In this document: piece by piece, positions 16,752 through 25,814 of the stretch
How the letters are laid out: each line of letters begins with the position of its first letter
Numbering within the stretch: position 1 is the first letter of the stretch
Source of the DNA: an uncultured Bacteroidales bacterium
GTDB lineage: Bacteria > Bacteroidota > Bacteroidia > Bacteroidales > Paludibacteraceae
Direction: 5' to 3'
NCBI GenBank assembly: GCA_937891975.1
Contig: CALAUA010000019.1
Span: forward strand, 23,485-87,484
DNA: 64,000 nt
Translations under genes and position numbers: made by a program
The notes under the pieces: generated by a model
What the model was told of the DNA's origin: nothing
The model's input: only the letters and a program-made list of their open reading frames with translations
The model's database searches: none

Positions 16752-17708
16752 ATGAAATTTCGATTTTCTGGCAAGAGTGGTTTGCAATTACCTCTTGTAT
16801 CCTTAGGATTATGGCATAATTTTGGTAGTGAAGACCCCTTTGATGTAGCCCGCGACATGCTGCTACATGCGTGGGATAAAGGAATTACCCATTTTGATAT
16901 TGCGAATAACTATGGTCCTGCACCTGGCACCGCAGAGATGACGTTTGGTCGCGTGCTACGCGAAGACTTGGCAGCTCACCGCGATGAGATGATTATCTCG
17001 TCGAAAGCAGGTTACCTGATGTGGGATGGACCTTATGGCGATGGTGGTTCGAGGAAATACCTCATATCATCTTGCGACCAAAGTCTCAAACGCACGGGGT
17101 TGGAATACTTCGACATATTTTACTCACATCGTTACGACCCTAATACCCCTATTGAAGAAACGATGCAAGCATTGGTGGACATTGTTCGTTCGGGTAAAGC
17201 ATTGTATGCAGGTATCAGCAACTACCCTGCTGACAAGCAACAAGAGTGCTACGATTATCTGCGTGCAGCACACGTGCCCTGTGTGATTGGACAATACAAA
17301 GCTAGTATATTGGCACCTGAGACATTGATTAAGAACCTGCCCGTAGCAAAGGAGAATGGTTCAGGATTCATCTGCTTCTCACCACTAGCACAAGGTCTGC
17401 TCACCAATCGCTATCTGAACGGTATCCCCGCAGGCAGTCGTGCGAGCAAGAATGTGTTCTTGCGTCCTGAGCAGGTGACTAACGACGTTGTGGCTATGGC
17501 ACAACGATTGGGAGCTATTGCCGAGCAACGCGGTCAGACATTAGCGCAGATGGCCATTGCATGGCTACTAGCGAAAGATGTGACGAGTGTGATTGTGGGC
17601 GCAAGTAGCGTAACACAATTGGAGGACAATATCCAAGCCATCAATAATATAACCTTCACAGAAGAAGAATTACAAGCCATTCAATGCGCCGTATCTTCAC
17701 ATTCATAG
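16752..17708 (+). CDS. Aldo/keto reductase, YghZ/Gpr-like
   Basis: NADPH-dependent carbonyl reductase resembling L-glyceraldehyde 3-phosphate reductase of E. coli (YghZ). 318 residues. It shows the AKR Asp and Tyr in DIANNYGPAPG, Lys in SSKAGYLMWDG, His in SHRYDP and the C-terminal cofactor-binding run VTSVIVGASSVTQLEDNI. The YGDGGSRKYL insert after the lysine motif is characteristic of this subgroup. Its 3' end overlaps the BASS transporter start by 25 bases, suggesting coupled expression. The physiological aldehyde is unknown. Confidence 0.88.
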   Translation: MKFRFSGKSGLQLPLVSLGLWHNFGSEDPFDVARDMLLHAWDKGITHFDIANNYGPAPGTAEMTFGRVLREDLAAHRDEMIISSKAGYLMWDGPYGDGGSRKYLISSCDQSLKRTGLEYFDIFYSHRYDPNTPIEETMQALVDIVRSGKALYAGISNYPADKQQECYDYLRAAHVPCVIGQYKASILAPETLIKNLPVAKENGSGFICFSPLAQGLLTNRYLNGIPAGSRASKNVFLRPEQVTNDVVAMAQRLGAIAEQRGQTLAQMAIAWLLAKDVTSVIVGASSVTQLEDNIQAINNITFTEEELQAIQCAVSSHS

Positions 17709-18751
17709 ATCGCTACGCCCTTATCATTGCCATGGTGATAGGTGCCGTAGGGTATCCGTGGTTTAGGCACCTCAATGGGCTGATGCCGCCACTGATATGC
17801 TTGATGCTCTTCTTCACCTTTTGCAAAGTCAATCCACTTGACCTGCGTTTGCGTGTGTGGCATGGAATAGTGCTAGTAGTGCAACTAATGATGACGGCAG
17901 GGGTGTATTATGGGTTAATGGCATTGGCAGACTGGTTAATAGAAGTGAGTAATGGGTATTTGACAAAAGACGATATTGCTATCATAGCACAAGGCCTAAT
18001 GGTGTGCGTGATTATGCCAACTGCCACCGCAGCACCTATCATCGCAGGCAAATTAGGCGGAAGTATTCAGAACTTGACAACATTCAGTTTGGTGAGCAAC
18101 ATCGCTACCGCAGTGATAGTACCTGCGTTCTTTCCGCTCATCAATACCGAATCGGGGATGGAATTTCTACCTGCGATGTGGATGATACTACGCAGGGTAA
18201 GCCCTATGCTGCTAGGACCTTTTATCGCAGCATGGCTATTACGATTGAGCTATGAGTGGTACTACCAACGCAAGGGCACACCACGCACTTTCACACTGAA
18301 TGCCCGATGGGCATCTATGCCATTCTATCTATGGATATTGCTGTTGATTGTATTGATTAGCCAAATCACCTACACCCTACTCACGCAAGAGTATTCTGGA
18401 TGGGCAATCCTTGCATTGTGCATAGGATCGCTGATGGTTTGCTTGCTGCAATTTGTATTGGGTAGATGGATTGGCTATCATTTTCCGGCTACTAGTCATG
18501 GAGTAGATTATCAAGATATCTTAATCAACCCACAAGCAGCCACCTATAGCATTCAGCAGAAGAGTCGCATTACCGCGGGGCAAGCTTTCGGTCAAAAGAA
18601 CACCGCATTGGGCGTATGGATGGCGCAGATGTATCTCAATCCGCTATCTGCCATAGGTCCTGCCGCTTACATTATTTGGCAGAACCTACTTAATTCGTTT
18701 CAATTGTGGAATGCAGGTAGAGGCATACGCAACACCTCACCTACCAAATAA
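17684..18751 (+). CDS. Bile acid:sodium symporter (BASS) family transporter
   Basis: 355-residue inner-membrane protein with about ten hydrophobic helices. The ATATAAPI-like stretch (MPTATAAPIIAGKLGG) and the C-terminal GQKNTALGVWMAQ followed by NPLSAIGPAAY match the SBF/BASS fold, where unwound helices bind sodium. Substrates in this family range from bile acids to organic and keto acids, so none is assigned. The gene overlaps the preceding reductase. Its last 52 bases also overlap the 3' end of folC on the opposite strand. Confidence 0.82.
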   Translation: MRRIFTFIDRYALIIAMVIGAVGYPWFRHLNGLMPPLICLMLFFTFCKVNPLDLRLRVWHGIVLVVQLMMTAGVYYGLMALADWLIEVSNGYLTKDDIAIIAQGLMVCVIMPTATAAPIIAGKLGGSIQNLTTFSLVSNIATAVIVPAFFPLINTESGMEFLPAMWMILRRVSPMLLGPFIAAWLLRLSYEWYYQRKGTPRTFTLNARWASMPFYLWILLLIVLISQITYTLLTQEYSGWAILALCIGSLMVCLLQFVLGRWIGYHFPATSHGVDYQDILINPQAATYSIQQKSRITAGQAFGQKNTALGVWMAQMYLNPLSAIGPAAYIIWQNLLNSFQLWNAGRGIRNTSPTK

Positions 18752-20010
18752 TTACTTCCCCCAACAAACACTATATCATCGGCACATGCGTTGGTATATG
18801 CCGTTTGCAGCGCGTCTTGTGCAGTAGCAAAGATATGTGATGAGGTATTAGGATGCAATCGCAGCCAACGCGCTTGTAGTTCGCTAGCTGGCATAGCGCG
18901 AGAAGTGGCAGGTTGCGTGAAGTAATAGATGCCCTCTTCGGGTAACAAGCGCAGTACGTCATCAATATCCTTGTCACTTACCATGCCGAAAATGATATGG
19001 AGGCGAGAACTGAGAGTTGAGAGTTGCTCTGCCACATAGCGGATTCCATGGCTATTATGTCCTGTATCGCAGATAGTCAATGGCGATTGTGAGAGAACTT
19101 CCCATCTACCGCGTAAGCCCGTTAGTGTGCATACTTGCGCAAAGCCAGTGGCAATAGCTTCTCGGCTGATGTCCACTCCACAGATATTTCTCAACACTTG
19201 CAACGCGACAAAAGCCGTTTGTTGATTCTTATCTTGATAATTACCCTTTAGTTGACATTCAGGTACTTCTTTCATACGTCGTTTGCGCATATACCCACTT
19301 TGATCAGCCATCCAAAGGCGGCAATTGGTTGTTTCCAATCCATCACCTAATATGCCGCACTCGCGAGCGCGAGAGAGAAAGACGTCCTGTGTCTCGGGGT
19401 GCGTTTCGCCAATCACGCACGGCACAAGCGGCTTGATAATACCTGCCTTTTCAGCAGCGATTTTGGATATCGTATCTCCCAAAAACTCGGTATGATCGAT
19501 ACCTATATTCGTAATTACTGACAACAATGGAGTGAGGACATTCGTGCTATCTAGTCGTCCACCTAATCCTACTTCAATGACCGCTATATCCACCTGCTGC
19601 TGAGCGAAATACCAGAAAGCCATTGCCATTGTCGTTTCGAAGAAAGACGGGCGCACTTCATCTAAAAACGCACGATTATCTGCCACAAATTGTACCACTG
19701 TAGCTTCGGGTATCATCTCGCCAGATATACGGATACGTTCTCGAAAATCCACCAAATGGGGCGAAGTAAACAACCCCACTCTATACCCTTGCGCCTGCAA
19801 TGCCGCAGCAATGAGGTGGGAAGTAGAGCCTTTGCCATTCGTACCTGCCACATGCACTGCACGCAACTGCGTATGCGGATTACCCAGATGTGCCATCAGG
19901 CGATACGTATTGTCTAATCCCGGCTTATACGCAGCCGCACCCACCAAATGGAAGGCGGGTTGCGACGCGTAGAGATAATCTAGTGTTTGTTGGTAAGCAG
20001 TAAGGGGCAT
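18700..20010 (-). CDS. folC: Bifunctional folylpolyglutamate/dihydrofolate synthase
   Basis: ATP-dependent addition of glutamate to dihydropteroate and folates. 436 residues. The Mur-ligase-like P-loop is VAGTNGKGSTS, followed by LFTSPHLVDFRERI (folate-binding loop), the VGLGGRLDSTN motif and FLGDTISKIAAEKAGI. All are diagnostic of FolC. Residues about 329-335 (QLSTLSSRL region) are encoded by agagttg heptamers. It is the last gene of a minus-strand group with the PspC-domain and PepSY-like genes. Its 3' end overlaps the convergent BASS gene by 52 bases. Folate genes also occur at the left edge (thyA, folA) but are not linked. Confidence 0.94.
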   Translation of the reverse strand: MPLTAYQQTLDYLYASQPAFHLVGAAAYKPGLDNTYRLMAHLGNPHTQLRAVHVAGTNGKGSTSHLIAAALQAQGYRVGLFTSPHLVDFRERIRISGEMIPEATVVQFVADNRAFLDEVRPSFFETTMAMAFWYFAQQQVDIAVIEVGLGGRLDSTNVLTPLLSVITNIGIDHTEFLGDTISKIAAEKAGIIKPLVPCVIGETHPETQDVFLSRARECGILGDGLETTNCRLWMADQSGYMRKRRMKEVPECQLKGNYQDKNQQTAFVALQVLRNICGVDISREAIATGFAQVCTLTGLRGRWEVLSQSPLTICDTGHNSHGIRYVAEQLSTLSSRLHIIFGMVSDKDIDDVLRLLPEEGIYYFTQPATSRAMPASELQARWLRLHPNTSSHIFATAQDALQTAYTNACADDIVFVGGSNYLVGEVLRMPLPAFHN

Positions 20011-20034
20011 ATCATTCTGTTTTCTATATTCTTT

Positions 20035-20229
20035 CTACCCCACCTTATCGTAATTAGGCATCAGAATCATCATAATTAAATATAATAGCAGCCCTGGAAA
20101 TGCTACCGAAAAGAGCGTCAACGCCAAGTACACAACACGAATCAACGTGGGGTCAACATCGAAATACTCAGCGATACCGCCACAAACACCTGCGACTATG
20201 CGATTGGAAGAACGATATAATTTTTTCAT
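20035..20229 (-). CDS. Small PspC-domain membrane protein
   Basis: 64 residues. The N-terminal block RSSNRIVAGVCGGIAEYFDVDP is the PspC domain, followed by one strong hydrophobic helix (LTLFSVAFPGLLLYLIMMI). In other bacteria PspC proteins sense envelope stress. Short single-domain forms of this size are frequent in Bacteroidetes and have no known partner. It lies between the PepSY-like gene (8-base gap) and folC (24-base gap) on the same strand. Confidence 0.88.
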   Translation of the reverse strand: MKKLYRSSNRIVAGVCGGIAEYFDVDPTLIRVVYLALTLFSVAFPGLLLYLIMMILMPNYDKVG

Positions 20230-20237
20230 TATACTAA

Positions 20238-20678
20238 TTAATCATCAATTCGTATGAAATTACCTTCTAGGTCAAACTCTAAGTCCAATCCATTGCTAAG
20301 TTCCACCTTCAAACGACGATAGTCCACTGCATATTCCACAATAAAATGATCTGGGTGGTGTAAACTCACAAAGTTAACGATCAGTTCAGGCACAATACCA
20401 GCAGGCACGGGTGAAACTTTACAATCAATAGATTGCAAATTACCATGATTGTCAAAATCAATTTCTGTAGCATTCTTCAAATACACACTATATTCGTAGT
20501 GAATACCATCTCTCTCACGCTCAATGTATGCAATATCTGCATGATTGAAATAAGTTTGAATAAACGCCTGCGCTTGTACGGGCAGTTTAGGATAGTCTAT
20601 CTGCTGATGGCGATCTGCACATGCAGTCAGCGAAATCATAACGGTTGCCAAAACGGCGAAAATCTTCTTCATAATCAT
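20238..20678 (-). CDS. PepSY-like (DUF2874) periplasmic lipoprotein
   Basis: 146 residues. The signal peptide ends in a lipobox-like LTACA, so the mature protein is probably a lipoprotein. The rest reads as two PepSY-like beta-alpha repeats (PVQAQAFIQTYF.., IEFDNHGN-type strands, and VPELIVNFVSLHHPDH with a matching second half). This is the Bacteroidetes PepSY_like family, of unknown function and often linked to envelope sensing or protease inhibition. An alternative start two codons later (ATG at 20672) gives a cleaner signal peptide beginning MKKIF. Confidence 0.8.
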   Translation of the reverse strand: MIMKKIFAVLATVMISLTACADRHQQIDYPKLPVQAQAFIQTYFNHADIAYIERERDGIHYEYSVYLKNATEIDFDNHGNLQSIDCKVSPVPAGIVPELIVNFVSLHHPDHFIVEYAVDYRRLKVELSNGLDLEFDLEGNFIRIDD

Positions 20679-20830
20679 CCAATTTTAGTAAGGTTCATAA
20701 TATCCAAAAATAGTCTTCCACACACGAGAAAACATATTCTACCATAAATGTTACAAAAATCGTGCCAAACATTGGCTGGGGTGCCCAAGCAACAAAGTTT
20801 TTCACGTTGCAGCATAATTTTAATATAGAA

Positions 20831-20863
20831 TTTGTTTGTTTGCAAAAAAAGTTGTACCTTTGC
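20831..20863 (+). promoter_or_regulatory. Promoter of dxs-trkA-trkH
   Basis: TTTG (20831-20834, with further overlapping TTTG copies to 20842), 20 bases, TACCTTTGC (20855-20863). The dxs ATG is 30 bases downstream. Confidence 0.85.
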
Positions 20864-20892
20864 ACGCTAATTATGACTATCATGACATAATC

Positions 20893-22821
20893 ATGGAGTA
20901 TAAATACCTACATACGATATACTATCCTAGTGATTTGAAAGCATTGCCATTGGAGGCATTGCCACAGGTGTGCAGCGAAGTACGCGACTTTATTATTCAG
21001 CAGTTGAGCCACAACCCTGGTCACTTAGGCTCGTCGCTTGGTACAGTAGAGTTGACGGTTGCTCTGCATTACGTATTCGATACACCCAACGACCAGCTCG
21101 TATGGGACGTAGGGCACCAAGCATATGCCCATAAAATTCTCACAGGCAGACGCGAGCGTTTTCATACCAACCGACAGTTCAAAGGTTTAGCACCGTTCCC
21201 CTCTCCTATGGAGAGCGAATATGATGCGTTTATTGCAGGTCATGCGAGCAATAGTATTTCGGCAGCATTAGGAATTACCATTGGTGAAGAGATTGCCGCC
21301 AAAGCAGCTGTAGATGGTAGAGTTGAGAAGCAACGAGTGGTAGCGATTATCGGTGACGGGGCTATGACAGGCGGATTAGCATTCGAAGGACTAAACAATA
21401 CCTCTATGCTCAAGAATAATCTGCTTATCGTACTCAATGACAATAATATGGCTATCGACCCTATCAAAGGTGGTTTTACGCAATACCTTGTAGATTTGAC
21501 TACGAGCGAGCGATACAATCGCTGGCGTTGGTGGGGATATAGAGTAGCACGCAAACTACATATCATCAATGATGATAATAAAGGACGCCTACAAAGTTTC
21601 AACAATAATCTCAAAGCACTACTTACCAAACAAGATAATAATATCTTCCAAGGACTAAATCTGCGCTATTTCGGTCCAGCAGACGGACACGACGTGCTGA
21701 ACTTGGTGCGCATATTCAAAGAGATTAAAGACTACGAAGGACCTAAAGTATTGCACATCATCACCAAAAAAGGAAAAGGTTACGAACCCGCAGAAAACGA
21801 TCAGACTACATGGCATGCGCCAGGAGAATTTAGTATAGAGACAGGTGAGAGGTTAAAGGCGAAAGGTGAGAGGCAAGAGCCCTTGTGGCAAGAAGTCTTT
21901 GGCAACCAACTACTGCAACTGGCAAAAGAGGACGAACGCATCGTTGGCATTACACCTGCTATGCCTAGTGGCTGTAGCATGAATATCATGCAGCGCGAAT
22001 TGCCCGATCGCGTATTCGATGTCGGTATAGCCGAAGGACATGCCGTCACCTTCTCCGCAGGTATGGCGAAAGCGGGATTGATTCCCTACTGCAATATCTA
22101 CTCTAGTTTCTTGCAACGTGCCTACGACAATATCATCCACGATGTGGCATTGCCTAAGTTGCATGTTATTTTCTGCATTGACCGTGCTGGTATCGTGGGC
22201 AACGATGGTGCTACGCATCACGGATTATTGGATTTAGCATACCTGCGTCCTATACCAAATATGGTGATTGGTGCGCCTATGACCAAAGAAGATTTACAGC
22301 AGATGATGCGACTCGCCAAGGACTACGATGGTCCTATCGCAATACGCTATCCGCGTGGCAGAACGAATGAAGGCGATGAGGCGATTAGGCAATTAGGCGA
22401 TGAGGCAAAGGTGACTATCGGCAAAGGGGTATGCTTGAGAGAAAGTGAGGAAGCGAAAGTGGCAGTACTATCTCTTGGTGCTATCGGTTATACGGTGATT
22501 GAGGCGATTAGGCGATTAGGCGATAAGGCGAAGATGGCTCACTACGATATGCGATGGCTCAAACCGATGGATGAGCAGTTGCTGCACGAGATAGGCAAAC
22601 GCTTTACTACAATCATCACAGTAGAGGATGGTGTAATCAGTGGTGGCTTAGGTAGTGCGGTGCTTGAGTTTATGGCAGATAATGGTTACACACCACGTGT
22701 GATACGCTTGGGAGTAAATGACCAGTTTGTGGAGCATGGTAGTACGAAGGAATTGTATCATTTGTTAAAACTAGATAAAGAAGGCATATGCGAATCATTA
22801 TTGCAGGCGCTGGAGCAGTAG
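20893..22821 (+). CDS. dxs: 1-deoxy-D-xylulose-5-phosphate synthase
   Basis: Thiamine-diphosphate enzyme that condenses pyruvate and glyceraldehyde 3-phosphate, the first step of the MEP isoprenoid pathway. Conserved elements include GHLGSSLGTVELTVALHYVF, the TPP motif GDGAMTGG (from residue 154), HDGATHHG-like GNDGATHHGLLD and YPRGR. The ATG at 20893 is downstream of the promoter; a longer frame from 20836 would start inside it. Three loops are repeat-encoded: TGERLKAKGERQ (317-328, period 7), GDEAIRQLGDEAK (494-506, period 8) and EAIRRLGDKAK (537-547, period 8). All sit between conserved blocks. The end overlaps trkA by 34 bases. Confidence 0.96.
   Translation: MEYKYLHTIYYPSDLKALPLEALPQVCSEVRDFIIQQLSHNPGHLGSSLGTVELTVALHYVFDTPNDQLVWDVGHQAYAHKILTGRRERFHTNRQFKGLAPFPSPMESEYDAFIAGHASNSISAALGITIGEEIAAKAAVDGRVEKQRVVAIIGDGAMTGGLAFEGLNNTSMLKNNLLIVLNDNNMAIDPIKGGFTQYLVDLTTSERYNRWRWWGYRVARKLHIINDDNKGRLQSFNNNLKALLTKQDNNIFQGLNLRYFGPADGHDVLNLVRIFKEIKDYEGPKVLHIITKKGKGYEPAENDQTTWHAPGEFSIETGERLKAKGERQEPLWQEVFGNQLLQLAKEDERIVGITPAMPSGCSMNIMQRELPDRVFDVGIAEGHAVTFSAGMAKAGLIPYCNIYSSFLQRAYDNIIHDVALPKLHVIFCIDRAGIVGNDGATHHGLLDLAYLRPIPNMVIGAPMTKEDLQQMMRLAKDYDGPIAIRYPRGRTNEGDEAIRQLGDEAKVTIGKGVCLRESEEAKVAVLSLGAIGYTVIEAIRRLGDKAKMAHYDMRWLKPMDEQLLHEIGKRFTTIITVEDGVISGGLGSAVLEFMADNGYTPRVIRLGVNDQFVEHGSTKELYHLLKLDKEGICESLLQALEQ
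21847..21874. repeat. Heptamer array in dxs
   Basis: Four 7-base units (gagaggt, taaaggc and variants) encode GERLKAKGER. Same family as 7867-7887 in dsbD and, reversed, 16553-16580 in the phosphatase gene. Confidence 0.8.
22372..22403. repeat. First octamer array in dxs
   Basis: Four 8-base units of the ggcgatga/ggcgatta type, encoding GDEAIRQLGDEA. Confidence 0.85.
22503..22526. repeat. Second octamer array in dxs
   Basis: Three 8-base units (ggcgatta twice, ggcgataa once), encoding EAIRRLGDKA, about 100 bases behind the first octamer array. Confidence 0.85.
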
Positions 22822-24122
22822 GTCGCCACTTGGCGAAGCTGCTATCGCGCGAGGATATGGATATAAGTTTGATAGACGACCGCCAAGACCGTTTGGGCGA
22901 TTTGGATGCTAACTACGACCTGCTGACCAAAGTGGGTAGCCCTACATCTATATACGACTTGAAAAGTATTGGGGTGAAGGATGTGGACCTCTTCATCGCA
23001 GTTACACCATCCGAATCAGATAATATCACTGCGTGCTTGCTTGCTAACCAACTGGGAGCAAAGAAAACACTAGCGCGCATTGACAACTACGAGTATCTGA
23101 TTCCTGAGAACAAACGTATCTTTGAGCAGATGGGACTCAACCACCTCATCTACCCAGAACTACTTGCAGCGCAGGAGATTACCGCTTCGCTCAAAACCAA
23201 CTGGATGCGTTATCATCTGACTCTATGTGGTGGAGCGTTGGAGATGTGCGTGGTGAAAGTACGTGAAGGAGCGGAAGTGATTGGCAAGCAATTTATGTCA
23301 GGATTCTTCAATCACGGATTATACCGAGTAGTGGCTATCAAACGTGGACAAGAGACCATCATTCCTAGCGGACCTGATGAAATACAAGCCGACGATATGG
23401 TATATGCTGTCTGCACACGAGAGAATATGAAAGTGTTGCGCGAGCAATTGGGTAAGCAAAAGAAGGACATCAATACTATCGTTTTCTTTGGAGGATCAAA
23501 GATTGCACAAAAGACGGTACAGAACCTGCCCGATGATCTCAATATCAAAATTCTCGAAGCCGACCGCGAGCACTGCTACCATCTCAGCGAGAAAATCAAC
23601 AACGCACTCATTATCAATGCCGACGGCAGCGATATGGCTACGCTCAAAGACGAGGGCATAGAGGATGCTGATGCTTTTGTAGCAGTCACTGACAGCAGCG
23701 AAGCGAATATCTTTGCCTGTATGGCTGCCAAGCGTTTTGGCGTGAAAAAGACCATTGCCGAGGTAGAGAATATCGACTATATCCCGATGGCAGAGGGCTT
23801 GGATATCGGTACGGTACTCAATAAGAAAACCATTGCCGCTTCGTATATCTACCAAATGCTACTAGATGCTAGCGTACTCAACGTGCGCAACTTAACCAGT
23901 GCTGATGCAGAGATAGTGGAATTTATGGCGGAGGAGGGTAGCCGCATTACCAAAGCTAAGATTCGCGATATGCGACTGCCTAAGGATGCAAATATCGGTG
24001 CTATCGTGCGCGCAGGAGAAGGTATCCTCGTGAACGGCGATACGCAAATCTTGCAAGGCGACCAAGTGGTAGTTTTCTGCAAGAGCCAAGTAATCAGACA
24101 ATTAGAGAAGTTCTTCAAATGA
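22788..24122 (+). CDS. trkA: Trk potassium uptake regulator TrkA
   Basis: Cytosolic NAD(H)-binding regulatory subunit of the Trk/Ktr potassium uptake system. 444 residues form two tandem RCK units. The first Rossmann motif is IIAGAGAVGRHLAKLL with acidic IDDR at the strand-2 end. The second is IVFFGGSKIAQKTVQNL. Each is followed by a TrkA-C ligand-binding domain. The gene overlaps dxs at its start and trkH at its end (ATGA overlap), so all three are translated from one message, and TrkA and TrkH should be made together. Confidence 0.95.
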   Translation: MRIIIAGAGAVGRHLAKLLSREDMDISLIDDRQDRLGDLDANYDLLTKVGSPTSIYDLKSIGVKDVDLFIAVTPSESDNITACLLANQLGAKKTLARIDNYEYLIPENKRIFEQMGLNHLIYPELLAAQEITASLKTNWMRYHLTLCGGALEMCVVKVREGAEVIGKQFMSGFFNHGLYRVVAIKRGQETIIPSGPDEIQADDMVYAVCTRENMKVLREQLGKQKKDINTIVFFGGSKIAQKTVQNLPDDLNIKILEADREHCYHLSEKINNALIINADGSDMATLKDEGIEDADAFVAVTDSSEANIFACMAAKRFGVKKTIAEVENIDYIPMAEGLDIGTVLNKKTIAASYIYQMLLDASVLNVRNLTSADAEIVEFMAEEGSRITKAKIRDMRLPKDANIGAIVRAGEGILVNGDTQILQGDQVVVFCKSQVIRQLEKFFK

Positions 24123-25588
24123 CACGCACGTTTAACACACGGATGGTCTTCCGTACCATGGGCGCACTTCTGCTCATTGAGGCGGTGTTTATGACTATGG
24201 CACTGGGGGTTAGTCTATGGTACAACGAACCAGACAGTGGAGTGTTTCTGCTATCCACTATCATCACGCTGCTGGCAGGTGTCATTGGCTTGCTAGTGGG
24301 TCGCCGTGCCGAATCGCGCATGGGCGAGCGAGAGGGCTACGTGATTGTGGCAATGGTATGGGTGGTGTTCTCTGCTTTTGGATTGCTGCCCTATTACCTC
24401 AGTGGACAAGTGCCCACGCTGACCGATGCGTGGTTTGAGAGTATGTCGGGCTTTACCACTACAGGTGCTACTATCATCCCTGATTTGGAGGTCATTACCC
24501 ACGGACTACTCTTCTGGCGGTCGCTCACACAGTGGATAGGCGGTATGGGAATCATTGTGCTGTCTATTGCTATATTACCCATCTTCGGACTTAATGGCAT
24601 GCAGCTCTACGCTGCCGAGGTGTCGGGCTTGACTTACGAAAAACTATCGCCTCGTATTGCTGATACGGCAAAAATGATGTGGACAACCTATGTATTGCTA
24701 ACTGCTGCTGAGGTGTTAGCCTTGTGGCTATGTGGCATGGATGTGTTCGACGCGGTGTGTCACTCGTTCTCTACGATTGCCACTGGCGGTTTCTCTACGC
24801 ACAATAATAGTTTGGAATTCTACGACTCGGCAGCTATTCACTATATAGTGACGTTCTTCATGTTTATTTCGGGTATCAACTTCGTACTGCTTATCTATCT
24901 GTTGCGTGGCAAAGCTCGCTATTTCTTCCGAGATGAGGAGTTGCGTTGGTATAGTGTAGCAGTAGCAATGTTTGCAGTATTGCTGACTTTAGGGCTGTAT
25001 ATTGCCCGCCCAGGTTGGTCGGGTGTCGAGATGGAGCGCGCTTTCCGCGATAGTTTGTTCACGGTGATTAGTTCGATGACCTCTACGGGCTATACCATTT
25101 CCGACTATATGTATTGGCCAGTAGTGGCATGGGTAGTTATATTCTTCTTGATGCTGACAGGTGCTTGTGCAGGTAGTACTGCAGGTGGAATCAAGTGGGT
25201 GCGCTTGGCGATTATTCTGAAGAATGGTGTGGCAGAGTTCCAACGCCGTATTCATCCTAATGCGATTATCCCTGTGAGACTCAACGAGAAAACTGTTCCT
25301 CAGCAGACTATTAACAATATCATGGCGTTTTTGATTTTCTATGTCTTCATCATAGCTGTCACGGTGGTGATTTTCTGTGCGACTGGTGTAGATTTCGATG
25401 AGGCTATTGGTTCTGCTGTTTCGGCTATTGGTAATGTGGGAATTAGTATTGGTCAGTTTGGTCCAGCAGGTACGTATGCCACGTTCCCGACTGTAGCTAA
25501 ATGGGTGATGAGCTTCGTGATGTTGATTGGCCGTCTGGAGATTTTTACCATATTGTTGCTCTTTACGAAAGCGTTGTGGAGAAAGTAA
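24119..25588 (+). CDS. trkH: Trk potassium transporter, membrane subunit
   Basis: 489-residue inner-membrane protein of the Trk/Ktr/HKT superfamily. It has four M1-P-M2 pore repeats. Filter-like segments are visible as ESMSGFTTTGATI, CHSFSTIATGGFSTH, VISSMTSTGYTI and AVSAIGNVGISIG, each with the key glycine. The ATG shares bases with the trkA stop codon. Together they form a potassium importer. No clear terminator hairpin was found in the 226 bases behind it. Confidence 0.95.
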   Translation: MTRTFNTRMVFRTMGALLLIEAVFMTMALGVSLWYNEPDSGVFLLSTIITLLAGVIGLLVGRRAESRMGEREGYVIVAMVWVVFSAFGLLPYYLSGQVPTLTDAWFESMSGFTTTGATIIPDLEVITHGLLFWRSLTQWIGGMGIIVLSIAILPIFGLNGMQLYAAEVSGLTYEKLSPRIADTAKMMWTTYVLLTAAEVLALWLCGMDVFDAVCHSFSTIATGGFSTHNNSLEFYDSAAIHYIVTFFMFISGINFVLLIYLLRGKARYFFRDEELRWYSVAVAMFAVLLTLGLYIARPGWSGVEMERAFRDSLFTVISSMTSTGYTISDYMYWPVVAWVVIFFLMLTGACAGSTAGGIKWVRLAIILKNGVAEFQRRIHPNAIIPVRLNEKTVPQQTINNIMAFLIFYVFIIAVTVVIFCATGVDFDEAIGSAVSAIGNVGISIGQFGPAGTYATFPTVAKWVMSFVMLIGRLEIFTILLLFTKALWRK

Positions 25589-25655
25589 ATTTGTTCTTTA
25601 TTACGGCTATCTATGGCTTTTTGCAAGTTTTCTTCGGGCTACGTGAGCACTATAG

Positions 25656-25710
25656 CACATCTGTGGGCTAAATGTGCCCTATCTGTGGGAGAAATTTGGC
25701 TGAGTGTACC
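25656..25710. repeat. 11-base period array IV
   Basis: Five 11-base units; the first and third (cacatctgtgg, cctatctgtgg) are the closest pair. It lies in the gene-free spacer 25589-25814 between convergent trkH and the SGNH gene. Confidence 0.55.
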
Positions 25711-25814
25711 CTTCTAAAGCACTTCGTTACTACTACGACGTCCATCGGTAGGTATTTGGAGAAAGGTTAGAAATGTTTTTGTGTCGTTACCTATAAATTG
25801 TATTAATCTATTGA

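Noticed and set aside
20836..20892. N-terminal extension of Dxs
   Set aside because: It begins inside the promoter; the ATG at 20893 gives the normal length.
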